Source: Asanoa iriomotensis (GTDB lineage: Bacteria > Actinomycetota > Actinomycetes > Mycobacteriales > Micromonosporaceae). Taken from it: a stretch of 64,000 bases of DNA. The notes beneath the pieces were generated by a model. That model was not told where the DNA came from. It did not search any database and saw only the letters and a list, made by a program, of their open reading frames with translations. The stretch is from assembly GCF_016862515.1 (NCBI RefSeq), contig NZ_BONC01000018.1, positions 1 to 64,000 on the forward strand. Reading direction: 5' to 3'. The translations under genes were made by a program, and so were the position numbers. Below are positions 53,092 through 61,324 of this stretch, piece by piece (position 1 is the first letter of the stretch; each line of letters opens with the position of its first letter).

Positions 53092-53123
53092 GGAGGGCTT
53101 GACGGGGACGGAGGCGGGTCCGG

Positions 53124-53441
53124 ATGAGAGACGCGTTCGGGGATGCGCTCGACCGCATGGCACGGCGCGAGGAACTGGAACGGCTGCGGGCCGAGGCGGC
53201 GGCCAACAAGCGCACCTCCGTGGCGGCTGAGGTGGCCGAGGCGGTGCGCCGGGTCGTCGAGCGCCATCCGGACACCATGGTGACGATCTCCGTCGAGTCG
53301 GCCGGCGACAGCACGGGGTTCACGGTCGGCTGGGTCAACGACGCGGTCGCGATCTCCCCCGGCCCGGTCAAGGACGCCGCGACCAAGCTGGCCGACCTGA
53401 TCCGCCGCGACCATACGCTGCTCGGCCCGGATCCGGATTAG
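53124..53441 (+). CDS. Small hypothetical protein downstream of the conservon
   Basis: A 105-residue soluble protein: a helical N-terminus (FGDALDRMARREELERLRAE) likely to form a coiled coil, a Val/Ala-rich middle, and a short beta segment with a TVGWVNDAVAI turn. No known family recognised. GGAGGCGGG lies just before the ATG. It follows cvnD by 33 bases and precedes the AAA gene by 11, so it may belong to either transcript. Confidence 0.65.
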   Translation: MRDAFGDALDRMARREELERLRAEAAANKRTSVAAEVAEAVRRVVERHPDTMVTISVESAGDSTGFTVGWVNDAVAISPGPVKDAATKLADLIRRDHTLLGPDPD

Positions 53442-53451
53442 TGTCGGCGGG

Positions 53452-56091
53452 GTGGCCGATCGTGACCTTGTACTGACCGTGAGCCTGCGGCCGGCGGCGC
53501 TCGACGCCCGGCGCGGCATCGTCCGGCTCCACCCCGAGGTGCTCAGCGCGCTCGGCCTGCGCCCCGGCGACCCGGTGCGGCTGACCGGGCGGCGCACCAC
53601 GGCCGGGATCGTGGCGCCGGGCGAGCCCTCCGACGGGCGCGGCCTGCTGCACGCGGACGACCTCATGCTGGGCAATCTCGGCCTGCGTGACGGTGCTCAG
53701 GTGACCATCTCGCCCACCCCGGTGGTGGCGGCGCGGCGGGCGACCCTGCGCGGCGCGGCCCAGGTCGTGGCGGTGGTGTCGCCCGAGATGCTGCGGCTCG
53801 CGCTGCTGGGCAAGGTCATCTCGGCGGGCGACGACGTGTCGCTGCTGCCACAGGACGTGGTGCCGGACGAGGCCGCGCGGTCGCTGGTAGCGGCGGCGCG
53901 GCAGAGCCTGGCCAACCGGGTCGGTTACGCCTGGACCAGCACGTTGCTGAGCGTCGTGGACGTGACGCCGGGTGATGCCGCGCTGGTCACGATGGACACG
54001 GTGGTCGGCTGGGAGAACGGACAAATCACCCAAGCCTCGGGTGTACGCACGACAGGTGGCCCCACCGCGGCCGGGCCTGGTGGGCCGGGTTGGGGTGGTG
54101 GGACGGGCTCCGGCTGGGGGATCGGCGGCGCTGGCTTCCCGGGCGGCGGCGCGAGCGGATTCGGCGACGCGGGACCTGGCGGCGCAGGCGCAGGCGGCTC
54201 CGGCGGGCAGGGCGGCGCCGGCGGGCGCGGTGGCACGGGTGCAGGCGGCTCCGGCGGGCACGGCGGCGCGGCTGCAGGCGGCGCGGGTGGGCGCGGCGGC
54301 GCAGGCGCAGGCGCAGGCTCGGGCGGACACGGCGGCGCGGGCGCAGGCGGCGTCGGCAGTCGCGGCGCCGGTGCAGGCGGTCCCGGTGGATCCGGCGCTG
54401 CGGGCGCGGGCGGTGACGCCTCCGGTGCTGGCGACGGCCCGGGCGGCGCGGGTTCGGCCGGGTCCGACTCGAGCGTCATCGACGGCGAGGTCGTCGAGGG
54501 CACGGTGGTCGACGAGGCCGTCGACCCGAACGCGCCCAACGTCGACGACCTCCCCGGCCTGCGCAGCCAGGCACACCAGCTCACCGAACTGCTCGACCTC
54601 GGCTTCCACCACCGCGACGTGCTCAGCCGACTTGCCACGTCGGTCTCGCTCGGCGTGCTGGTCACCGGCCCGGCCGGGTCCGGCAAGTCCGACCTCGTGC
54701 GGGCCGTGGCGGCCGCGGTCGGCGCCCGCCTGCTGACCGTCTGGGCGCCGGAGATCGCGGCGCTCACCAACGACGCGGCCGCGGCCCGGCTGCGGGCGGT
54801 GGCCGCCGAGCGCAGCGTCGCGCCGCCGACGGTCGTCCTGATCACCGACGTCGACGCGCTCGCGCCGCGCGAGAACCCCGGACCGTTGGCCACCGTGTTC
54901 CGGCAGCTGCTCGGCGAGCTCGTCGCGGGCGGGTCGGCCGTGGTCTGCACGAGCAGCCGGCCGGAGGAGATCGACCCCGCGCTGCGCGCGCCGGACCTGC
55001 TCTCGCTCGAGATCGCGGTGCCGCTGCCCGACCAGGCGATGCGCCGCGAGCAGCTCGCGGTGTTCACCCGGGCCACCCCGCTGGCCGAGGACGTGCAGCT
55101 CGACGACGTGGCCGCGCGTACACCCGGGTTCGTCGCCGCCGACCTCGCCGCACTGGTCCGCGAGGCCGGCGTGCGCGCGGCGTTGCGGCAACGCGAAGCG
55201 GAGGCGCCGGTGGTCGCGGCCGCCGACTTCGCCGCCGCGCTGGAAGTGGTCCGGCCGACCTCGATGGCGTCGTCCACACTGGAGCTCTCCGGGCTCACCC
55301 TCGACGACGTCGGCGACCTCGTGGCGGTCAAGGAGGTGCTGACCGAGTCGGTGCTGTGGCCGCTGACGTACCCGGACACGTTCGCGAGGCTCGGCGTGCG
55401 CCCGCCGCGCGGCGTGCTGCTCTACGGCCCGCCCGGTTGCGGCAAGACCTACCTCGTCACGGCGCTGGCCGGCAGCGGCAAGGCCAACGTGCTGTCGGTG
55501 AAGGGCGCCGAGCTGCTGAGCAAGTGGGTCGGCGAGAGCGAGCGCGCGGTCCGCGAGCTGTTCCGCCGGGCCCGCGAGGCGGCGCCGACGCTGATCTTCC
55601 TGGACGAGGTCGACGCGCTCGCACCGCTGCGCGGGCAGTCCACCGACGGCGGCACCACGGATCGCGTGGTCGCGGCGCTGCTCACCGAGCTCGACGGCAT
55701 CGAGACCCTGCGGGACGTGGTGGTGATCGGCGCGACCAACCGGCCGGACCTGGTCGACCCTGCGCTGCTGCGACCGGGCCGGCTGGAGCGCCTCGTCTTC
55801 GTGCCGCCACCGGACGCCGCCGCCCGCACGGAGATCCTCAAGGCGGCGTCCCGCGGCGTACCCCTGGATCCCGAGGTGGACCTGACCGTCCTGGGCCGTG
55901 AGCTGGACCGCTTCTCCGCCGCCGACTGCGCCGCACTGATCCGCGAAGCGGCCCTGGCCGCGATGCGCGAGTCGCTGGAGGCCACCTCGGTCACCGCGAA
56001 ACACGTCACCGCGGCCCGCCAGCGCGTCCGCCCGTCCCTCGACCCGATGCAGGTCGCCCGCCTCGAGGCGTACGCGCAGAGTCGCGGCTAA
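53452..56091 (+). CDS. CDC48-like double AAA ATPase with glycine-rich linker
   Basis: An 879-residue protein. N-terminal double-psi-barrel type CDC48 N domain (about 1-195), then a PGRS-like Gly/Ala-rich linker (about 201-341, GGAGAGGSGGQGG units), AAA domain 1 (about 365-590) and AAA domain 2 (about 610-860). Domain 2 is canonical: GPPGCGKT, FLDEVDAL, GATNRPD, RPGRLERLV. Domain 1 keeps Walker A (GPAGSGKS) but has LITDVDAL for the Walker B pair and lacks the Asn sensor and Arg finger (CTSSRPE). It resembles the actinobacterial p97/CDC48 homologues (Rv0435c type, about 730 residues) apart from the linker. Confidence 0.9.
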   Translation: MADRDLVLTVSLRPAALDARRGIVRLHPEVLSALGLRPGDPVRLTGRRTTAGIVAPGEPSDGRGLLHADDLMLGNLGLRDGAQVTISPTPVVAARRATLRGAAQVVAVVSPEMLRLALLGKVISAGDDVSLLPQDVVPDEAARSLVAAARQSLANRVGYAWTSTLLSVVDVTPGDAALVTMDTVVGWENGQITQASGVRTTGGPTAAGPGGPGWGGGTGSGWGIGGAGFPGGGASGFGDAGPGGAGAGGSGGQGGAGGRGGTGAGGSGGHGGAAAGGAGGRGGAGAGAGSGGHGGAGAGGVGSRGAGAGGPGGSGAAGAGGDASGAGDGPGGAGSAGSDSSVIDGEVVEGTVVDEAVDPNAPNVDDLPGLRSQAHQLTELLDLGFHHRDVLSRLATSVSLGVLVTGPAGSGKSDLVRAVAAAVGARLLTVWAPEIAALTNDAAAARLRAVAAERSVAPPTVVLITDVDALAPRENPGPLATVFRQLLGELVAGGSAVVCTSSRPEEIDPALRAPDLLSLEIAVPLPDQAMRREQLAVFTRATPLAEDVQLDDVAARTPGFVAADLAALVREAGVRAALRQREAEAPVVAAADFAAALEVVRPTSMASSTLELSGLTLDDVGDLVAVKEVLTESVLWPLTYPDTFARLGVRPPRGVLLYGPPGCGKTYLVTALAGSGKANVLSVKGAELLSKWVGESERAVRELFRRAREAAPTLIFLDEVDALAPLRGQSTDGGTTDRVVAALLTELDGIETLRDVVVIGATNRPDLVDPALLRPGRLERLVFVPPPDAAARTEILKAASRGVPLDPEVDLTVLGRELDRFSAADCAALIREAALAAMRESLEATSVTAKHVTAARQRVRPSLDPMQVARLEAYAQSRG
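54055..54475 (+). repeat. Coding Gly/Ala repeat tract of the AAA protein
   Basis: In-frame degenerate repeats of GGC-GGC-GCN-GGC type encoding GGAGG, GGSGG and GGRGG units for about 140 residues. It resembles mycobacterial PE_PGRS composition but sits inside an ATPase between its N domain and first AAA domain. Confidence 0.85.
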
Positions 56092-56387
56092 CGACGGCGG
56101 GAGCGCGCCCTCGTCGACCGGAGGCGGCGCAGGCGGCCGACCACGACCGGGTCGGCGGCCAGCGCGGCCGGGTTGTCGAGCAAGCCGTTGAGCAGCTGGT
56201 AGTAGCGCGTCGCGGACAGGTCGAACGCGTCGCGGATCGCCTGCTCCTTGGCGCCGGCATGCTTCCACCACTTGCGCTCGAACGCCAGGATCTCCAGCTC
56301 GCGCTCGCTCAGCGTGGGCGTGGAGTCCACAACGGACTCCAGCGCCTCGTCGTCGTTGGTGTCGGCCTGGTCAGCGGCGGGCATCAT
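56088..56387 (-). CDS. DUF3263 protein
   Basis: A 99-residue protein of the DUF3263 family, restricted to Actinobacteria: an acidic N-terminus, then TPTLSERELEILAFERKWWK, DAFDLSATRYYQLLNGLLDN and a basic tail. The core is helix-turn-helix-like and probably binds DNA or sigma factor. Two adjacent ATG codons at 56387 and 56384 are served by GAGGAGT upstream; a GTG at 56402 is less likely. Convergent with the AAA gene, stops overlapping by 4 bases. Confidence 0.85.
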   Translation of the reverse strand: MMPAADQADTNDDEALESVVDSTPTLSERELEILAFERKWWKHAGAKEQAIRDAFDLSATRYYQLLNGLLDNPAALAADPVVVGRLRRLRSTRARSRRR

Positions 56388-56482
56388 GGCACTCCTCGAC
56401 ACACGCGTCGACGTGGGGATGCACCCAGACTAACCGCGCGGCAACCCCCGTGCACCGCTCATCGAGTGTGATCAAGACGTCC

Positions 56483-57508
56483 CTACGTCACGTCCCGTCG
56501 ACGCATCGACCACACCGCGCCGAACACGCCGAGCACCAGGACCGCGCCGAGCAGCACGGAAGACTGCTGCCAGGTGACGACGTACTCGGGCGGCGTGCAC
56601 GGACCGTTGACGAAGTTGCAGGCTCGGTAGTCGATGATCGTCATGCTCTTCTCGAACCAGGCCACCAGGTACGTGGACAGGATGTACCGGTCGCCGAACT
56701 GCACCCGGAGCAGCTCGAACACGATCCGCAGCCCGATCTCGCTGACCACGATCGCGCCGATGCCGACGCCGAGCGCCATCGCGGTGTGGCGGCCGATCGA
56801 GGCCAGGCAGAAGCCGATGGTGGCGGCGAGCAGCACCAGCGTCACGCCACGCAGACCGGTGAGCCCGATCGACTGCCAGACGCCGGGGGTGAGCACGCCG
56901 AGCTGGCCGTCGAAGCGCCCGATCGCCCAGAACGCGACCGTCCACAGTGCCCCGAGCACGGCCGTCACGCCGAGCATCGAGCCGACGAGCACGCCGAGCT
57001 TCGTGAGCAGCACCGGGACCCGGCGGGGGCGCCAGAGCAGCAGGTTCATCATGCCGCCGGTGTGCCACTCGGCACCGACGAAGGACGCACCCACGACGAA
57101 CGCGACCATCGCGAGGATGCCGGCCAGCACCGCGAGGGACGGCTGGAACTCGTCGCGGAAGTTGAACTCGTAGTCCATGTACTGCTGCGCGGAGAACCAC
57201 TCCTGTTGCGGGCCGTACCCGGCACCGCAGTCAGGGCCGTAACGGTCGTCGAGACCGGTCTCACCGCGCGCCTTGGCGGCCTCGCACTCCGTGCGCATCT
57301 GCTCGAACTGGGCAGTGGCCAGCTCGAACTCCCGCTGCGCCTGGGCTTCCGCCGCGGCACGCCGTTCCGCGGTCGCCGGCTTGCTGTTGATCGTGAAGGC
57401 CAGCGGGAAGAGGGCCAGGCCGATCACGGTGATCGCCAGGAAGATGCGGGTGACGCGGCGCTTGAACAGCCGGCGCACCTCGGCCTTGGGCAGGCTCACA
57501 CGCCCCAC
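56483..57508 (-). CDS. ABC-2 type transporter permease
   Basis: A 341-residue permease: helix about 22-40, a long extracytoplasmic segment rich in Ala/Glu with two Cys (CEAAKARGETGLDDRYGPDC), then five to six hydrophobic helices (LAVLAGILAMVAFVVGASFV onward). The coupling segment is GAEWHTGGMMNLLLWRPRR. It is translationally coupled to the ATPase gene (13-base overlap). A GTG at 57499 is an alternative start. Substrate unknown. Confidence 0.85.
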   Translation of the reverse strand: MGRVSLPKAEVRRLFKRRVTRIFLAITVIGLALFPLAFTINSKPATAERRAAAEAQAQREFELATAQFEQMRTECEAAKARGETGLDDRYGPDCGAGYGPQQEWFSAQQYMDYEFNFRDEFQPSLAVLAGILAMVAFVVGASFVGAEWHTGGMMNLLLWRPRRVPVLLTKLGVLVGSMLGVTAVLGALWTVAFWAIGRFDGQLGVLTPGVWQSIGLTGLRGVTLVLLAATIGFCLASIGRHTAMALGVGIGAIVVSEIGLRIVFELLRVQFGDRYILSTYLVAWFEKSMTIIDYRACNFVNGPCTPPEYVVTWQQSSVLLGAVLVLGVFGAVWSMRRRDVT

Positions 57509-58488
57509 CCGCCCTGGCTCGACGCGACCACGGCGGAGTCGTCGACCTGGCGGGCCTGCCCGGCGACCGGAGCGGTCTGGGTCAGCTCCAGGAAGACGCT
57601 CTCGAGGTCGACCTTCACCGGCGCCAGCTCGCTGACGTAGTAGCCACGTTCGGCCAGCGTGCGGGTCACCCAGGCCGGCTTCTCCACGTTGGTCACCACC
57701 AGTCGGTCGTCGTCGGGTGTGACGCGCGCGCCGGCCGCGATCAGGATCTCGGCCGCGACCGACAGGTCGTCGGCGGACTCCAGCCGGACCGTCACGCCGC
57801 CGCCCGCGTGCTGCGCGAGCACGTCGGCGACCGGACCGTAGGCGACCCGGCGGCCGCGCGAGATGATCGTGACCGAGTCGCAGATGAGCTGCACCTCGGC
57901 GAGGATGTGGCTGGACAGCACGACGGTCATCCCAGACTCGGCCAGCCCGCGCATCAGCGAGCGCATCTCCCGGATGCCGCCGGGGTCGAGGCCGTTCGCC
58001 GGCTCGTCGAGTATCAGCAGGTCGGGCTTCTTGAGCAGGGCCGACGCGACGGCCAGGCGCTGCTTCATGCCCAGCGAGTAGGTGCGGACCCGGTCCTTGG
58101 CCCGGTCGCGCAGGCCGACCAGCTCCAGCACCTCGACCACCCGCTGCTTGGTCACCCCGCCGGCGTCGGCGAGCAGCGACAGCGTGTCGTGGGCGGAGAA
58201 GTTCGGGAAGAACTGCGGGCTCTCGACGATCGCGCCGACCCGGCCGGCGACCCGCGGCAGGGCGGCCGGGACCGGCTGGCCGAGCAGCGTCATGCGGCCG
58301 CCGTTGGGTGTGATCAGGCCGAGCAGCGTGCGCAGCGTGGTGGTCTTTCCGGAGCCGTTGGGCCCGAGGAAGCCGTGCACCTGGCCCGACTCGACGACCA
58401 TGTCGAAACCGTCGAGCGCCTTGCGCGCCCCGCGGCGTCTGCTGCGGTAGGTCTTCTCCAGACCCGATATCTCCAGTACGGCCGGCAC
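57496..58488 (-). CDS. ABC transporter ATP-binding protein
   Basis: A 330-residue ABC ATPase of the CcmA/DrrA-like type. Walker A GPNGSGKTTT, signature YSLGMKQRLAVASALL, Walker B LLILDEPANGLDP, His switch SSHILAEV. The C-terminal 100 residues form the extra domain seen in these exporters. The GTG at 58488 has GGGGAGC about 5 bases upstream; the frame is open to 58524. The divergent or upstream context gives no substrate. Confidence 0.9.
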   Translation of the reverse strand: MPAVLEISGLEKTYRSRRRGARKALDGFDMVVESGQVHGFLGPNGSGKTTTLRTLLGLITPNGGRMTLLGQPVPAALPRVAGRVGAIVESPQFFPNFSAHDTLSLLADAGGVTKQRVVEVLELVGLRDRAKDRVRTYSLGMKQRLAVASALLKKPDLLILDEPANGLDPGGIREMRSLMRGLAESGMTVVLSSHILAEVQLICDSVTIISRGRRVAYGPVADVLAQHAGGGVTVRLESADDLSVAAEILIAAGARVTPDDDRLVVTNVEKPAWVTRTLAERGYYVSELAPVKVDLESVFLELTQTAPVAGQARQVDDSAVVASSQGGWGV

Positions 58489-58558
58489 GTGCGCTCCCCG
58501 TTCGTCGCAGCTGAGATCGCGCACACAGTACTGGGTATGCAGGTATTCGGATAGACCG

Positions 58559-59344
58559 CTATGCGGTGATGACGCGTACCCCCGCGACGCGGAACGGCGC
58601 GATCGATTCCGCCGTCGCGCCCGAGTCCGTGACCAGCGTCTCGACCCGGTCGATCGGGCAGATCCGGGCGAACGCGTGACCGCCCAGCTTGGACGAGTCC
58701 GCGATGATCACCACCCGGCGGGCGCGGGCGACCATCAGCGCGTTCATCGCCGCCTCACCCTCGTGGTGCGCGGCGGCGCCGAGGGTCGCGTCGATCGCGT
58801 TGACGCCGAGCAGTGCCACGTCGAGCGTGACCTCGCGGAGCAGCGCGCCGCCTAGCGGACCGACCAGCTCGAACGACTGCGGCCGGACCACACCGCCGGC
58901 CACCACGATCTTCATCCGCGACCGGACGAGCAGCTCGTTGGCGATGTTGAGGGCGTTGGTGACGATCGTGAGCTGCGCGCCGTCGGCGCTGGAGTTGAGG
59001 TCCGGGCGCACCGCCAGGGCGCGGGCGACCTCGGTGGTCGTGGTGCCGCCGTTGAGCCCGACCACCATGCCCGGCTCCACCAGGGCGGCGGCGGCCGCGC
59101 CGATGCGCTGCTTCTCGGCGGAGTGCTTGGCGGTCTTGTAGCGCAGGGGCAGGTCGTAGGAGACGCCGTTGGCGACCGCGCCGCCCCGCGTCCGGGTGAT
59201 CATCTGCTGCTGGCCGAGCTGGTCGAAGTCGCGCCGGATGGTCGCCTGCGAGACGTTGAGCCGCTGCGCCGCGTCTTCGACGCTCACCCGGCCGCTGTCG
59301 GTGAGCAGCTCGAGCAGCGCGTTCCAACGCGCGTACCGGTCCAC
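58559..59344 (-). CDS. DeoR-family repressor of the amino-sugar operon
   Basis: A 261-residue DeoR/GlpR-type regulator: N-terminal winged helix-turn-helix (ALLELLTDSGRVSVEDAAQR, VSQATIRRDFDQLGQQQ) and a C-terminal sugar-phosphate sensing domain (VGLNGGTTTTEVARAL, VALLGVNAID, IIADSSKLGG). The GTG at 59344 has AGGGGG about 5 bases upstream. It is divergent from the SIS-ROK-nagA operon, so it most likely represses it and responds to an amino-sugar phosphate. Confidence 0.9.
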   Translation of the reverse strand: MDRYARWNALLELLTDSGRVSVEDAAQRLNVSQATIRRDFDQLGQQQMITRTRGGAVANGVSYDLPLRYKTAKHSAEKQRIGAAAAALVEPGMVVGLNGGTTTTEVARALAVRPDLNSSADGAQLTIVTNALNIANELLVRSRMKIVVAGGVVRPQSFELVGPLGGALLREVTLDVALLGVNAIDATLGAAAHHEGEAAMNALMVARARRVVIIADSSKLGGHAFARICPIDRVETLVTDSGATAESIAPFRVAGVRVITA

Positions 59345-59376
59345 ATCGACCCCCTGGCACGGTCCCTGTAATTGCG

Positions 59377-59396
59377 TGCACACTAGTGCGCGAAAC
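59377..59396 (+). promoter_or_regulatory. Candidate DeoR operator, copy 1
   Basis: TGCACACTAGTGCGCGAAAC, closely matching the sequence at 59468. It lies 33 bases upstream of the regulator gene start, so it would serve autoregulation. Confidence 0.5.
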
Positions 59397-59467
59397 GACC
59401 GGCAAGCAACGCTTTGCCTGCGCACTCGCGCGCGATCCGCGCACGCTTGCCGCACGGTAGCTTCTCC

Positions 59468-59488
59468 TGCACAATAACGCGCGGAAAC
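59468..59488 (+). promoter_or_regulatory. Candidate DeoR operator, copy 2
   Basis: TGCACAATAACGCGCGG followed by AAAC: the TGCACA, GCGCG and AAAC blocks match copy 1 with one extra base. It lies about 50 bases upstream of the SIS gene. Confidence 0.5.
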
Positions 59489-59534
59489 AGCGATTATCGA
59501 GCTGATTCGCGCAGGCTTCCCTGGGGGTGGATCG

Positions 59535-60410
59535 GTGACGCACGTCGAGACTGAGATTGCCACCCAGCCGGCGAGCTGGGAGCGCGCCGGCGCTCTCGAC
59601 CTTTCCCAACTGCCGCGCCGCGGTCAGCGCGTGGCCGTCGTCGGTTGCGGCACGAGCTGGTTCATGGCGATGGCGTACGCCGCCCGGCGCGAGAGCCTCG
59701 GGCACGGCGAGACCGATGCGTTCCAGGCGTCGGAGTTCCCGCGCGGCCGCGCGTACGACCTGGTCGTGGCGATCACCCGGTCCGGCACCACCACCGAGGT
59801 CGTCGACCTGCTCGGTGAGCTGTCCGGCCCGTCGCTGGCCATCGTCGGCGACCCGGACTCCCCGGCCGTCTCGGTTGCCCGGTCGGCGATCGCGATGCCG
59901 TTCGCCGACGAGCGGTCGGTCGTGCAGACCCGCTTCGCGACCAGCGCTCTGGCCCTGCTCCGGGCCGGGTTGGGCGAGGACGTGGCCGCGCTGGCCGGCG
60001 ACGCGCGGCGCGCGCTCGAAGCGCCGCTGCCACTCGACCCGGCCGCGACCGAACAGGTCACCTTCGTCGGGCAGGGCTGGACCGTGGGGCTGGCGCACGA
60101 GGCGGCCCTGAAATGCCGTGAGGCGGCGACGTACTGGGCCGAGGCGCACCAGGCGATGGACTACCGGCACGGGCCGATCGCGATCGCCGCGCCCGGCCGG
60201 GCGGTCTGGTCCCTCGGCGCACCGCCGCCCGGTTTGGCCGGCGAGGTCACCGCGACCGGCGCGCGATTCGTCGGCGCCGGTGACAGGCTTGACCCGATGG
60301 CCGAGCTGATCCTGGCGCAGCGGTTCGCGGTCGCCCTGGCGGTGCACCGCGGGCTCGATCCGGACGCGCCGCGCAACCTGACCCGCTCCGTCGTGCTGGA
60401 CCCGCGATGA
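59535..60410 (+). CDS. SIS-domain sugar isomerase/deaminase (NagB-II or AgaS type)
   Basis: A 291-residue protein with two SIS sugar-isomerase modules: RVAVVGCGTSWFMAMAYAAR and VVAITRSGTTTEVVDLLGEL in the first, VTFVGQGWTVGLAHEAALKC and YRHGPIAIAAPG in the second. It resembles the isomerase half of GlmS and NagB-II enzymes. With the ROK kinase and NagA it would turn glucosamine-6-phosphate into fructose-6-phosphate. GTG start with GGGGG just upstream. Confidence 0.85.
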   Translation: MTHVETEIATQPASWERAGALDLSQLPRRGQRVAVVGCGTSWFMAMAYAARRESLGHGETDAFQASEFPRGRAYDLVVAITRSGTTTEVVDLLGELSGPSLAIVGDPDSPAVSVARSAIAMPFADERSVVQTRFATSALALLRAGLGEDVAALAGDARRALEAPLPLDPAATEQVTFVGQGWTVGLAHEAALKCREAATYWAEAHQAMDYRHGPIAIAAPGRAVWSLGAPPPGLAGEVTATGARFVGAGDRLDPMAELILAQRFAVALAVHRGLDPDAPRNLTRSVVLDPR

Positions 60411-61324
60411 GCGAGGTGGTCGTCGCCCTCGACGTGGGCGGCACGGGGATGAAGTGCGGCCTGGTCTCGGCGGCCGGGGAGTTGCTGCACGCGGAGCGAC
60501 ACCCGACCAACGCGGCGGCCGGCGGCGAGGCGGTGGTCGAGACCATCCTCGAGGTGGCGACCGCCCTGGCCGGCAAGGCGCGCGCCGACGGGCACACCCC
60601 GGTGGCGGCGGGCATCGCGGTGCCGGGCGTGGTCGACGAGGAGCGCGGCATCGCGGTCTGGGCGGCCAACGTGGACTTCCGCGACGTACCCCTGCGTGAC
60701 CTGGTGTCCGATCGCCTCGGCCTGCCGGCGGCGCTCGGCCACGACGTGCGGGCCGGCGGTGTCGCCGAGGCCCGGATCGGTGCCGGCGCCGGCCACCGAC
60801 ACGTGCTGTTCGTCGCGATCGGCACCGGCATCGCGGCCGCGCACGTGGTCGACGGGCGGGCGTTCGCCGGAGCGCACGGCGCGGCCGGAGAGCTCGGGCA
60901 CATCGTGGTCCGCCCCGGCGGCCCGGTGTGCGGCTGCGGCGCACACGGCTGTCTGGAAGCCGTGGGCTCGGCGTCCGCGCTGGCCCGCCGCTATTCGGCA
61001 CTGGCCGGCTCGCCCCGCTCCGCGGCGGAGGCGGCGGCCGCGGCGGCGTCGGGAGACCCGGTCGCCCTCCGCGCCTGGGACGAGGTCGTCGACGCGCTCG
61101 CCGACGGCCTGGCCATCGCGCAGTCGCTGTTCGACCCGGCGGTGGTCGTGGTCGGCGGCGGCCTGGCCGAGGCGGGCGAGCAGCTGCTGGCGCCGCTCGC
61201 GGCGGGCTTGCGGGCACGGTTGACCTTCCAGCGCGAACCGGCGCTGGTCCGGGCGGCACTCGGCGACGCGGCGGGCTGCCTCGGCGCCGGCCTGCTCGGC
61301 AGGGACGCGGTGGAGGCGGCGTGA
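60407..61324 (+). CDS. ROK-family sugar kinase (N-acetylglucosamine kinase-like)
   Basis: A 305-residue ROK kinase: ATP motif VALDVGGTGMKCGLV, catalytic GHDVRAGGVAEA, HGAAGELGHIVV, and the zinc-binding CGCGAHGCLEAVGS. It phosphorylates a hexose, probably N-acetylglucosamine or glucosamine given its neighbours. ATGA overlap with the SIS gene and GTGA overlap with nagA indicate tight translational coupling. Confidence 0.9.
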   Translation: MSEVVVALDVGGTGMKCGLVSAAGELLHAERHPTNAAAGGEAVVETILEVATALAGKARADGHTPVAAGIAVPGVVDEERGIAVWAANVDFRDVPLRDLVSDRLGLPAALGHDVRAGGVAEARIGAGAGHRHVLFVAIGTGIAAAHVVDGRAFAGAHGAAGELGHIVVRPGGPVCGCGAHGCLEAVGSASALARRYSALAGSPRSAAEAAAAAASGDPVALRAWDEVVDALADGLAIAQSLFDPAVVVVGGGLAEAGEQLLAPLAAGLRARLTFQREPALVRAALGDAAGCLGAGLLGRDAVEAA

